A stretch of DNA of 52,000 nt from Glandiceps talaboti (lineage: Eukaryota > Hemichordata > Enteropneusta > Spengelidae), in assembly GCF_964340395.1 (NCBI RefSeq), contig NC_135549.1:21916342-21968341 (forward strand). The letters are read 5' to 3'. The notes below the pieces were generated by a model. That model worked only from the letters and a program-made list of their open reading frames with translations. It made no database searches and was not told where the DNA came from. The position numbers were made by a program, and so were the translations under genes. Below are positions 21,501-32,800 of this stretch, in pieces. Position 1 is the first letter of the stretch; every line of letters begins with the position of its first letter.

Positions 21501-23834
21501 AACTGTACATTTCTTTCTCTCATGTGTACTACTCTCCTCACCAGTGTCCACACACTGTGAAGTAAGGTTATGTTTGATATCAGATGCACAGCTGGTTTTC
21601 TTGGAAACATAATTGCCTTTACTCGGACTAATTTCCTCATCAACAATACCATCAACACTGGCAGTATTTGCGGATTCTTTACCATCAGCAGGGAATTCAC
21701 AAATGTGTTCTTTCTCTTTGCATCGCTGTTTCTCTACTTTTTTTGCGCAAATGTCATCAGCCTTGTTGATTTGAACACTGTCAGAATTAACAGTTGTGTT
21801 CCTATCATGCTTACTGGTAGATGCTTTCTCTGCAATGCTAACCTTTGTTGGTTTGTATTCCAATGTATCTGCTCTTGGTTCGCCTTCACGACTTTGACAC
21901 TCAGATATACTTGGACAACTTGTGGGACTATGCATTGGACATTTCACAAGCTCCGGCATCTCTTGTGAGTTTGAATTCTGATGACTGGAAACTTCAGAAG
22001 GCACTGCTGCTGATGATTTGACATCTCCAAACATGACAGACTGTTCTTGTTGATCTAGCATACAGTTATCTTCTTCTGTAATTACTGTATGCTCCAATGT
22101 TGGAGGTGAATCATCATCTATAATCCCACTCTTCTGCACCTCTTCACCACAATCTTGCAAAAGTTGAACTCTTTGTCTGCTTTCATTGCAAACAGACTTA
22201 GATCTTGTCTTTTTTCTCTCAGAAGACATATTCTTGACTGCGGCTCGGTGATCTTTCAAGTAAGTTTTAGTAGCAGCTGCTGGAGATCTTCTGACCACAG
22301 GCCAATCTACCATGGAGGGCTTTGGTTTGGTAATGCTAGAGAAATATCTCACGTTGGCAGTAGTTTTTTTGGCATTTCTTGAGAAGCTAGTATTAATAAT
22401 GGAATCAAAGTTACATGCATTGTTCTTTAGTGATGTAGCTGACACCTTTTTTCTTTCTGTAGAGTGATCTTTACTGCCATCATTTGATACCCGGTGAACA
22501 AGATTACGATATTCACTCTGATTCTGACATGTGACAAGTTTTTCTGCCGATAGAGCACTGCTTGATTTACTGGGTCCTGTACTTGATGAGTGGGGGATTA
22601 CTGATTCAAAGTCACTGCTTTGTTCACACAGTGACTTGTTTCCTGTCTCACACTCAAAGTTCAGTACTCTGGCAGCTTTGTGTTTCAAAGCATTGGATTG
22701 GCCTGCAGCACCTGTATGTTGATAATTGTCTCCACACACATAAGTGCTGGACTTTCCAGGTTTTCCCTCGGATCCAGTCTTGAGTTCAGTACAATTTTCA
22801 CTATGCAACTTCCTGTGACTTTGCGAGGTTTCCTTTGTTATTCTTACCATAGACTGTATGGCAGATATTTCTTTGCCGGATAGACTACGCTGATTGACAA
22901 AGTCAGCCTTCCTTTTCAAACTCTGCACATCACTGGATGTACCCATTATCTGATGAGATCCATTTGCAGTATTCATTTGCACAACACCTTGGGATGGATT
23001 ATTTGCAGAAAGTGTCTGAGTTGATGCAAAACTGTCACCAAGCAACAAATGCTTGAGATCATCCTCAGGAACAGATGTGATGAGTTTTCTTTTAGCCTTG
23101 TTTGCACTGGTCACAGTCGCCCTGTCATTCATGTCTTTCTTAGCTGGCACAGGTGCATAGACTTTGTTTTTCTTCTCTTTCAGGTCTCCATTTGAGGGCT
23201 CCACAGGAGCATACACAGTCCGCACTGTCATCTTGTCTCTCATGTCATCACTACCCAGTTCTACAGGTGGGTAGATTTCGGTTTTCCTAATAATAGTCGG
23301 AGCTATCGCCTTGGCTTTCTTGACAGTCAGCACCTTCAACTTGGCTCTCTCAGTGACCGGCACCTTCTCATTCTTAACCTTTGTTGCACCTTTGTATTTT
23401 AACCCTTTTTTGTTTTTCTTGAAACAGAAATGAGTCTTTATTTGCTGTTCAACGTCTTTCCAATCCTTGTAGGGGTCAACATACACTGGTCTCATCATTT
23501 TCAAATACTCGATGACCTTGATTCTAAAATGGTCTGTCATGACTGGCCACTCAGCACCTAAGTCCTTTGATATCCCGAGGTCTTTTTCAGGGGAACAATA
23601 GACAAGCCGCAGCCAGTTGTATATCTTGGAGTCAGGTTCATTGGTGAAGAAGGTCACTGCAGAGTTCCTAAATAATAGGTAATCAATCCTGTAGAAGATA
23701 GAATTCAGTGCACACACCATCTTGTTGTTGGTTGATCGCTTCTTGTTTCTAATTTCCAAATTGTCACTAGTTTCGACCACTCTTGACACTGCTATGCAGA
23801 ACTCTACCATGGGCATTGCTAGTTTCTTTGCCAG
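15540..23834 (-). CDS. ZNF292-like giant terminal exon (2,764 codons plus TAG)
   Basis: The acceptor is TTTGTATTCCCACAG and the next codons read LAKKLAMPMVEFCIAVSRVV. About the first 138 residues finish the helical module (NSIFYRIDYLLFRN to DPYKDWKDVEQQIKTHF). The rest is low-complexity and probably disordered. Tandem repeats by full-protein residue are: YAPV-type units near 519-573; five ~20-residue units with EKTTLIE...SEQ near 1719-1820; eight 12-residue SPxEQVxEK units near 1875-1982; and about 23 ten-residue NATKRTPTTE units near 2400-2652. Cys and His are not arranged as C2H2 fingers anywhere; CTCSKSTC is the closest cluster and has no spaced His pair. The C-terminus KRQRSLRLRRSQPQ is strongly basic. 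Confidence 0.88.
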   Translation of the reverse strand: MAKKLAMPMVEFCIAVSRVVETSDNLEIRNKKRSTNNKMVCALNSIFYRIDYLLFRNSAVTFFTNEPDSKIYNWLRLVYCSPEKDLGISKDLGAEWPVMTDHFRIKVIEYLKMMRPVYVDPYKDWKDVEQQIKTHFCFKKNKKGLKYKGATKVKNEKVPVTERAKLKVLTVKKAKAIAPTIIRKTEIYPPVELGSDDMRDKMTVRTVYAPVEPSNGDLKEKKNKVYAPVPAKKDMNDRATVTSANKAKRKLITSVPEDDLKHLLLGDSFASTQTLSANNPSQGVVQMNTANGSHQIMGTSSDVQSLKRKADFVNQRSLSGKEISAIQSMVRITKETSQSHRKLHSENCTELKTGSEGKPGKSSTYVCGDNYQHTGAAGQSNALKHKAARVLNFECETGNKSLCEQSSDFESVIPHSSSTGPSKSSSALSAEKLVTCQNQSEYRNLVHRVSNDGSKDHSTERKKVSATSLKNNACNFDSIINTSFSRNAKKTTANVRYFSSITKPKPSMVDWPVVRRSPAAATKTYLKDHRAAVKNMSSERKKTRSKSVCNESRQRVQLLQDCGEEVQKSGIIDDDSPPTLEHTVITEEDNCMLDQQEQSVMFGDVKSSAAVPSEVSSHQNSNSQEMPELVKCPMHSPTSCPSISECQSREGEPRADTLEYKPTKVSIAEKASTSKHDRNTTVNSDSVQINKADDICAKKVEKQRCKEKEHICEFPADGKESANTASVDGIVDEEISPSKGNYVSKKTSCASDIKHNLTSQCVDTGEESSTHERKKCTVKSKGVSVPDKKHRHKLKGSIQNGQKGKVVKIVRVVDHDLSRRPDSALWSATLNRTTEEVTETTDSNTNIESTKVQAHLQRRNVSNLRAATDCKTQVDSLPTTSQSITIKDGDKNTVMGRSLNLQCSWKMTINTNSEEIPIDKDKKTNVSKGKSGNNRECNTKQSVKTSEKSSLQIHDKESNDSSKSEKAESKTEQVESSSDERSQKKNSKERKLNDTTLLEEDTSVQTGDVECTKNSVSDDSSHDTAAIKLEIETDSETLDGFINTESTQSQDSEGEQDGRCTGQTDDDIPDTSQRSTHPELESARFKSVLDSSSAKKDEDIVEIEQQSRDIQIACIAVNTRDGSTKDVDENDDASQVLTTRLLRAQDTCDDSRGESDSSRSDAKIAKSDTDVALPESKLKLCSSDVDNNSGHEEKDKDHDNLEKVKTKVKFDTSNASKILTGIDNQKHKTRHGKDTPTRSSVPLSDSVANAECKRSGSRQNDIHSWLETGAMSAANDVGSEDTEAMSCLWVTCANTFSDSISSSDETIIYEYTSPVASPEPLCKMNPFPESPVGKESNTTAKPLVQHENIRNTGPCSEDNRATLVDSDKGTSTEPPVDKENLVSIEQRGKNKKTTLIESSMSMESEELQGNEKTSFIEEMESRVPTEQLGDSEKTIFMESSVRRESEQLGQSEKTTLIEPSVDLKSEQVEKSEKTTLVEFPVEMENEDLTEMKVPNVTDETLSEHSTESSSTTHKEMLAKSKCGHSTLKVVKNKRKSPAENGNTTKQGSEKKSKNPTEEVTDVKSTKLEKSTNPKGQIAEKEHGSPTEQVTEKRSISPKEQIAKVESTHPRRQITGRGRGSPKEQVVEKDCPSPTEQVVEKKSTSPEQEIAENESLSLKEDAGKEDNTPTEILEENENNVIESEEESESCTEQVEVSENKRFPTQLVFKINLKDVDLGDFYKENPKKAKMNVNGRDNIIAGISSDCVSRNQRSRTCELPKNKSNNQTLSPESEIPNEDNHQVEGKNRKGRQKSRRTSRRQSSKVQNVTDGFGKAEEIVETSSHVGGNSSGKEENDMSCEQKQENRAVVDENANVQDTSAGTVNSNSKNYSQDDNMNDTKKTSRRTKHAPNAESHRKVNAGTREKKTSAGKERITRECNSRNIQTCSQVKETVHCSGKNIEMGRSIPAIEKSVGGSVIMGDGKRCTRKGNRLTRQAGAAHNSSEDGHMNSKSVDIIQDANISKSLPVVEPMVSQETKLKNEKSKTKPVRTVNRIHSVKRKQSPQAKEYIEQTPNVDSSHSERENLAQRLNITKCLPDVRCEDTTKSTPATEDTRKCTPSREDVTKHNTENVTKRTPTTENVTKRTPTTENNSKCMPTRKNATKRIPTTENATKCTTATKNATKHMPPRENATKHTPTTENATKRTPTSENATKRMPPRENATKRTPTTENATKRTPTTENATKRTPTTENATKRTLPRENTTKHTLTTENATKCTPTTENATNGMPTTENTSKCTPTTDDTTKCIPASDVSTIECLPSGEDSRTCPPVTDNGSTKCVSATQRDSNNKVELSPDDSWKAFHPCFRRSLRLLGTSAEEVGSLPTWKRSKGQSASMNCKLDEEQNKNNSIDKTQKSESKPTPKSRKMVNEHTRDKKVAANDTPSTCIQTVELDVEDKKSRSEDSITEIQVEKCVAETNTVNNMDDIACKFYMPRTRSGANTQARDQANIDKQTKSTCSARTQGGRNSQVKKNNHSQNRSRKRKCDEVETVSDTPISTCDSKTMASTAVTEINTSGMKELGELCTCSKSTCTLGSPAHRQSACEYKTADGTYIVISPSDNKLRIVGSEGVHSCFPVTKNKKLDYKSRKKVRSITQKKSQSKDHYVHVFTNQMLQVLSEPQPATECGPPIPTPCTNLHSKRDGNPKGQTSTKPTRGSSQKRTAPQNSKNQKAAQQKVTKKPVSSRHTSGKQQCAADKKPEKRSHPVVESDNSESCPAKRQRSLRLRRSQPQ

Positions 23835-26800
23835 CTGTGGGAATACAAATGGAAAGAAGACCATTATGAGTTACTACAGAATATTAATTCCTTGCTACTA
23901 TTCTGCCCAAAATAACGATTGCAGGAAACAGATAGAAATTAGAAATGTCCTAAATGGCATCACTAAGTATCTTTTACATATAATACTACTACTAATAATA
24001 ATAATGCTATTTTTTATATAGCACTTTCACACTCTGTACTCAAAGCACTTTACAATTATTACCCCTGACACGGATCTATAGCAGCACAATGGCCCTTTAC
24101 TTCCTCAACTCCCTGGGGAGCATACAATCCATTGCAGCCTCTGTAAGCACATAGGATTAAAGCATTCACATTGCAACCAAAGCACTATCCTACCAGGTCC
24201 CCAATTATACAGCTGGGTTGACCGAGACACAATTGTGGTTCAAATCTTGCCCAAGGACTTCAGCCATTCACAAACAAACGGCAGCAACAGGGCTCGAACC
24301 TGCAACCTGCAGTTTCCAAGCCAACCATTCTAACCATTTGACCATCATGACTCTACGATGGTTATGGTGATTTACATAGAACAGTGTTTTCCCAAAACAA
24401 TGTTAAAATGGTGATAAGCCCTCTTGTATGTTCTGAGCACTTTCTTCACAAAAGGAGAATCAACTGATATCAAAACAACCAGACCCTCACATTCTCCCTT
24501 CTTATTTTGTATGTGGTACTGGTCTCAACATTTGTGAACAAATTCTACGTTGAACAGACTTGTCATAAGAAAGTCAATAACCCACACAAACTTCAAAAGG
24601 TGTTGTGTCAGTGTACATGTATAGCATTTCATACCACATGAAGAATAAGGCGATGAATGGATAAACAGCTTCAAGCATTATTTTACCTTAACACAAAGCG
24701 GAATTTGGCATTATTGTAGGAAAGGAATTGATGAATGTACAGAAAAGTTAGCTCTCCCAAGTCACCTGAAAATTGAGCATCATCTGGCTTGACAAATTAT
24801 AACTAATTGTTCTAAACTTCATTGTCTGGCTCGACAAAATAAATCGAAAATTTCATCTGACCTGGCAAAATTTCTACTAACAATTGCTAACTTAATACCA
24901 TTATCATGACAGATTGTTGCAATATGTAAATCATTTGACATGAATGTGCTACAATAATGATATTTCATATAAAGAATTTAGGGCAACTCGTGCCTAGCCA
25001 GACATGCTGTTTCAGGTAGCATACATGTAGTTCCCATTGTAAATTTAAAATGAAGCCGAGTTTTGCCATAAATAATTCCCATAAAAGCATAGGTCTGTAG
25101 GTTTTTTTCTCTTTCTTTTAGAATTATTGAATGAAACTCTAGTTAGATACAACCAACAAAAAAACACCGGTGAATAAGCTTGAATGAAGTGAGGTAAGGA
25201 AAGATTTCATGCAATGGCAAAATTAGGTACCAACAATACAACTGATACCAAAGCAACAGTGAGTGCCTCTGATGTAGGTTCAGGCGATGCTTTTATCAGT
25301 TTGCTTACATCTGTGGAAGTTATAATGTAACAGTAACAGTTGTACTTGATTGTTACACCGTATAGCATCTTATCAGTGAAGAGAATTATAGGATCCTGAC
25401 TCCTATAGTGTTTATGCTTTGATAAGTTATCAACAACACATTATATGTCTTTGTGAGAAACTTGCCTCCTTCCTGGTTACTGCGAACAAGCAAATGCACC
25501 AGTGTTGTTTCACGGGTTACACACTGTAAAATGACAAATAAAACATTACATACCTCGAGAGGTAGTTCCAGGAAGACAGCTTGTACAAAGTCACTGACAT
25601 AACTAAGTTGTCTGCTGTAGTCAGCACACATGTCTTGCACAGTAGCTATCCTCTTCTTCAGTGCTCGATGGTCATCTCCACAATCCAACAACTCCAGTTG
25701 AAACCATAAGACAGCCATCTGTGCACCACAGTCACACGGGGCATTGCGCTGCCAATATAGTATCAAACCTTGCCTTGCCATGCCCACTGCTGAGATCTCA
25801 CCTCTCTGGGCTAGCTTGGTTATGATGTTAACTACTTTGCAACAAGACATCTTTACCAACTGTAACAAAAATTGGAAAATATCGTTAAATGGGTAAATTT
25901 CTGCACAGCAATATCTTAATATGGTAATCGGGTTTACATCATATAACTCAACATCCAAGTTGGTTCTAATTATGTGGGGATGCTATTACCGCCATCTCGC
26001 AGTGGGAAAATGTAAAATTCAACAGAATTTGTGATTTTGTTTTTGGTCGAATATTTACAATGTAGTAAACAGCTGCTAGTGAAATGCCAGGCATGGTAGG
26101 GGAAAGGTGAAAGTCAAAAATTTCCACATGACTGGATTGTAGACTAGAATGACAAGGACTTCCTTGTGTATTTATACAATGTATTGAGTCCTGGCAACTA
26201 TGTTTCACATATACCGCATCACGAAATACAGCATTTTTGATAAAGGAAGCATAATTAAACATAATTCACTTTTTAAATCTATTATTATCAATTTAAATAT
26301 ACATAACTGTAGCAGTAATCAGTGCACAAACATCCATCTATACTTCCTTCCATCCCCCACTTAAAGACTCTATGAGTCCCATGTACTTTTTTTCAGATAA
26401 CAGAACATCAGAAATCCGACTAACCATAAAAAATCCATCATACGGAATACTATTACATTATGTACTATAGATTACTTGCACCAGTGCACACACATACTAG
26501 TGGTATTTTCACTGCAGTGCAATACCGAAAACATTATTGCATACCTGCATGCAAATGATATGTAAATATGGACACAGTCGTTCATTCTGCATGAAAGCGC
26601 TTGATCACAGTGTCATTTTTATGGAAATTTGTTGGTTCAGATAAACATATGTAATAATAACAGAACCCCATGCCATGTGAGTGCCAGTGTGGTTTCTCAG
26701 GAGTATTTGCACTCATGCTTGCAGTGTTTTCTGCTGCACTTTCACAAGCATATGGCTGCAGAGAACTCTACAAGCAGTTGTGCAAATAACCCAAGTACGC

Positions 26801-29800
26801 CAAACTTACACTTGTGCATCATGGCGTTCTGTCATTGTACCATATAGACATACCTCATCTCTAACAAGGCACCACTGACTTTGATACCACATAAAAGTCA
26901 GAGCCCTCTCCACATATCGTTGATCTTTGCCCAACTCCGGATGTGTTGAACACACTTTGGCAAGATTGGTGGCCTCCTTAAGGCAGTTGTTACGCCACAG
27001 TGCAAGAATCCTATGTTCCATTAGTTCAGGACCTTCACTTGCAATGAAGGCATTAACTGTTTGGGTAAAAACAAAACATGAAATACAAAAAGTTGAAATG
27101 AGTGCAACCATAACTTGCAACAGTGAGCACAAACATGTTCACACAGTTTGTTGGCTTAAACAACTATGCAGGACATTCCTTGAGTTGCAATGAAGGTTTA
27201 AACATACCAGTAAACTGTAGCCAACTTTGAAAATTTAACTGGCTGTGACATCTTTATAAACGAAAAAATTTGGTTTATTTCCTCTAGCTGAATACAAAAT
27301 CTTTCTTTTGTGTTGCAATACTTTTCATTTTTTTTCCTGGAAATCAGTAATAGCAACTTCTAATATGTGCTACAACAACATTAGATACTTGAAATAACAG
27401 AATTGAGTGCAGAGGTTGAAAAATACTATAGTTTCTTTTCTGGCATTCCCACAGACATTTGAAAATGCATCATAGCAGTGTAATAAATAACTGTACCAAC
27501 CTTCATTTTGGTCTAACTCTTTCCTATTCAGAACCTGCAGCAATAGTGGAATCTTCCATGGACACTTTGCAAGCTTGGACAGTTGTGAAAATGTGATGCT
27601 ACTAGCAACTTTGACCTGATACAGTTTTTCATGGACCTTTCTAAAGAAACCCTCCAAGTCTATTTTTCTGTCTTCTGGCACTGTCACATCATAGTCTGCC
27701 TGCAGCAGTAGTTGAATTGTATGCCTACAAATACAAATTTTGGAAATATGCGAATGAAAAGAGCGCAATGAATGACTGTGTATACTTGCACGGCTTGAAT
27801 TATAGTTGCATGTTTGATAGTCAGATTTACCCAAGTTGACTGTTTCGGCTACAATTTTCTATTGATTTCCATTGTCTAACAGATACCACATTATAAATTA
27901 GGTAGTCCAGGTGTAATGTTTAGCACGTGCCCTTGACTACTGCAAACGTTAAAGCCCTGAATATTAACACTGGAAATCAATGAACATGCAAATGCATGGG
28001 ACTTACAGTAGTTTGGGGTGCTATGCTTTTAAACTAAGGCACTGTTAAGATTATCAGTTTCAGCTCTTTTGCAAATGACCACTTTGGTTGGTTACTTGCA
28101 AGTCAAGTTACTCCTTGCAAGGGATGCCTCAGGGATGCACAGACTATTTAAAATTCACCAAATCTCACAAATCTGACAAAGATTCTACTAATTTATCTGA
28201 CAGGTTACAAAACATACATGCTCTGTCAAACATTGAGTGTGATACTACATACAGTATTTACTACTCTGGCAATCAAGGTCTCGGTTTACTAAGATAGACA
28301 CAAATTGAAAACTGTTATTGTTCAATGTAAATGATTACACAAGTGGGTGATATATTGTAGCAGGTCCTCTGTTGTTGAACCTAATCACCCTGTAATTCAG
28401 ATTGTGTAGACATTGGAAGTCCCAAAAAAATGTACTCTGCAAGTTTAGGAAGTCATCAGAAATGCTACTCTACAGTTGGTACAATAAAACCAATGTCCAT
28501 TCAATAGCTTAAATGTATATAAACATGTGACAACAATATTTACATATAGTTTGCATCTATCTTACATTTGCAGTAAACTGACACTTCGATTACCATAGTA
28601 ATAACAACGTTCAAATGTAATACAGCCATTTCGTTGCATGTTATTCATTACGCAGGTGATGTATTAAGCCAAAGTGGGGACTCTTGTCTATAACGATGAT
28701 AGTACATTTGTGTTTTGTGTTATAACAGTAACTTACCAGAGTAAATGCTGGACAAGCTCTTTCAGGAACTCATTATCTGGATTGACAGGAGGAATAGCTG
28801 TGACAAGTCGGTCGAGCGAGGCACGACATAATGCAACCTCTTCTTCAAAACTACTGCACAGAGTTGTGTTGTATTCCTATTTGGGAACAATATATACAGA
28901 TATGTTTATCAATGCAATGTACATATACGTATTCATGCACCTGTATATACAACAATATATACAGAAATTAGTCATTGTAATGTACACACATCCATTGTAC
29001 CTGTCATTGTAATGTACACATACTTGTCATTGTAATGTACACACATACTGTACCTGTCAATGTAATGTACACATACCGGTACCTGTTACTGTGATGTACA
29101 TAAATGTATATACAATGTATGTACCTGTACATGTATACAACAAGATATACAGAAATTTTCTGCAATGTAATATACATATACAAATCCATGTACCTGCATT
29201 CAACAATGTACATGTACATACAGAAATTAGTCAATGTAATATACATATACATTTTTATCTCTGACTAAGGTGACAAGGCGCTTCATATTACTTACATGTA
29301 CTTGTGTACATTTTTCTGCATTGAACAGGAAACAAATATACAAGTTAATGATATTCACAACAAAACAAGCCTAATCATATATTTGTTTTATAGGAATTAT
29401 TTAGACACTGCAAAACACGGTCAGAAAAATTTTATGGTTGAAATTTGCACTTGTCACAGGTTTCATAGTACATGTACTTGAATTGCTACTAGAGTATGAA
29501 AATAGCCCTGTTAGGACATTTACATGTTTTATAACAGATAGTCTCTCTGATTTGTCTACACAATGACTAAGGACACTACATGTGTGACCTCATCATAAAC
29601 AATAACATGAATGTTGCATAAATTTACATTACAAAGGAATTCATTGCTTCTCTTGTTGATATAGAAATCAAATGAAAATATGGGGCCAGCTCCTCTGAAA
29701 AGGTCAAGGCAGCACCTTGACCCTGGGATCATTGGGTGTGGCCCACACCCCCCCCCCCCCCACCCCCCAATTTTTTGGGCATTTAAAGACTACACAGGAA

Positions 29801-32800
29801 ATAGATTGTATATCAGTCTGGATGCCAGCGTGATATTGAATCATCTTGATGCAATGAAGGATAGCACTAAACTAGAAAATATATGTGAGGGGTGGGGTGG
29901 GGGGGGGAATGGGGGGGTTATGATGGCACTTGATGCGAACACCAACTGTTTTTATACCATTTTGACATCAAGAAATTGTTTAACATGTAATCTTGTCTCT
30001 GATCAAGGCCCCAAATTATTAGTAACGTTTTCTTAGGTAGTCCCATTGGGCTAAGTAATAGTAATACATGTACTTTCTAATACTGGTAGCCCTAGGATAG
30101 TGACCAGTACCAGCATATTGCTGAACTGTAAAACAGAGGACTCCCATTGGAATCGGTGTCTCATTGGAAATGTCTGTTATTAAAATACCTTCATATCCCT
30201 AAAGCTTAATTCTGTCTTACAATCAGTGATATCCTGTGTGCTACCATGGCAACATGTAAATTACGATAGCCCCCATGTAACAAGAATTGGTACCTGTGTA
30301 TGAAGCTGTGGACATGGCACTATTAATTTTGAGCCCTGAATTCACAAGACATCCCACAACACAATCACAAACTAGAATACAACACTTGATTACAACATTT
30401 GGAACAATTGGTACAGAATGATATAAATTGTATAATAACTAATCTTTTATGACAAAACTAACTAACACATGATGGATGGCATAACTGTACAAGATTTGGT
30501 TTGATATAACTATTGTGAATAGGTCAAATCTGACTTTGGCAGTCAAGGTTTTTATTACATGTACATCATGTACAATGTAGGTTTCCTGAACCCTCCCCAA
30601 ATTATGAAGAACTGTGCATTGAATCTGTACATTTGACAAGGCCTTCTGTTTGTATTACCTCAATTGTACACAAAAACACTGGGACAATTTCAACAGAGCT
30701 GGATCACACAGCTATTCAATAGCAACCTAATGAATGTGAGTAAAACTAATAAATTAATCTTCTATATTTCACTGCAGGGTACATGTACATGTACATGTCT
30801 TTCACTCCAAGCATGTACCTGATTTACTACATGTAGCTGTAGTCAGATCCCCAACACACAATTTCTAAGCTGGCTATGGTGATAACATCAGTTATTACTT
30901 GGTTTGCTTGACTGCTACATCATGTACCTACCTCGTCCAATATATTAATTACAAGATGTTGACAACCTTCCCTACCTAGGGAATTGTATCACATTCCTTC
31001 AAGGAAGTTTAACTCCAAAAACTCTTGAAGTGGCAAGACTCATTCCTATTAGTAGTATTAGTATTACTACCTACATGTACAGTTTGCATATACAAATGTA
31101 TAGGATGAGTGATAGCACATAAAATATGTGTAACTCTACACAACTCATTCCTTTGATAGTAAATTACGAAAGATGTACCATAAACAACAAAAAATTACAA
31201 CCAGACTATTACATTCTGGACTGACAACTCTCCTTGTTCATCTAATAGCTTTCTTGATTACACTATGAAAACAAATAGTATCCTACACAAAGTGGAGCTG
31301 AAGATTGTTTATCTTGAAATAAAATTGTATGACCTAGCTGAATACATACAAAACAGTTAATTAAAGGTCGGCGTGGGCCAGATTTGAACGGTTATTTCCT
31401 GACCTGCATTTTACATGTACATTGAAATCTAATCTAATGCACTTTGTACAGACAATCATAGATTCTATATGAAAGCTCTCTACACACAAGGGACTAGGTA
31501 CTTATTTCATGCTATGGTTAATTGTTCATAAATATGGCAAACCACACCTATGCAATATGTTGGCTCAGTTTTTGTGAATGTTTTTTAAAGGCTGTTTAGT
31601 AGTGTTATACAAATAATTGACAGACCAAATATTTCTCCATATTTTTTTTTTAGAATCTGATATTAACATATTTATCCTTTAAAGTGGCCATATGGATGAG
31701 GATTTGGTATTTGGATTTTTATTTTACAAAACAATTTTATCCTGGCATCCTACTTTCCTACTTGAAAAATCAATGTGAAACAACAAACGCTAAGTCCTTG
31801 TTTGTAACTCGATAAATTGCAGAAGCATAGTAACTGTGTAAAATAATGTGTAAAACTTTTTACACGTTATTCAGCATTTTGCAATGCAGGTGAGTTACAA
31901 ACACAGACTTTGTCAATGTTGTATCACATTGATTTTTCAGGTAGGAAGCCATGGTAAAATTGTTTTATGAATTTAAAATCCAAAATAAATACCAAATCCT
32001 CATCCATATGACCACTTTAAACATGAAGAAATTCATTTTAATCTTAAATTGTTTTTAGTATTCCGATCCTAGCTTCATAAATACTACTGAACAATAACTT
32101 CTAATTTGAAAGGAATACATTTGATACATGTATTTGATTTGAACTGTAGAATTTTGTTCTTGTATAAATCTGATGAGGTAATACACCCTAATCTATTATG
32201 CAATCATCAAACTAATGCTAGCATCTAAGTATACCATAGACACCAGTGGAAAGATAAACAACAAGGCGTTGTTTATCTTTCCACTGGTGTCTATTGTACT
32301 TATCTATTGTACTTATGCCCAACAAGTTCACAGGATGGCAGGATTAAGGGGTGTTGTGGCAGTCCCATGGAAGGATGGGGTGTTACAATTCAAGTATAGA
32401 AGAGTATGTGGAGTCATGATGATCGAATGATTCGACTGCAGGCTTGGAATCTGCAGGTTACAGGGTTTGAGACTCATTGCAATCTGATTAAAATCTGATG
32501 TGGTGAAAGTGGCTAGCTGTCTTTATTTACTTCTTCATATATTTTCATCATATTGTGACATTTGTTTTGTTCTGGGTGATTGTCGCCATCCCACATCTGA
32601 CCCTATGTAATAGACAATCCCAATTGAATCTTAAGGATCTCACGCTTTCGAATAGCCAATCAGGATGAGCATTACGTTGGCAGCTGCTCACACTGGAGAA
32701 ATTGAAAAAAAAACAAGCAAACAAACTACCCTTACACAACACGTGAAGATCAACATGTATGGAGACCCTCAATGATTTTGAAAGAAGCATGCTGATTGGT

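Noticed and set aside
15540-23834. Cysteine clusters such as CTCSKSTC as degenerate zinc fingers
   Set aside because: There is no C2H2 or other metal-site spacing with a His pair or a second Cys pair at a fitting distance; many Cys come from the 10-residue repeat.
24290-24357. A functional tRNA gene on the minus strand
   Set aside because: Pol III boxes are present but there is no cloverleaf acceptor stem, and the sequence continues into a repeated SINE body.
29680-30036. A 118-codon frame with PPPPHPP and GWGGGG runs
   Set aside because: It runs through C- and G-homopolymers inside intron 1 of the minus-strand gene and shows no splice sites or family likeness.
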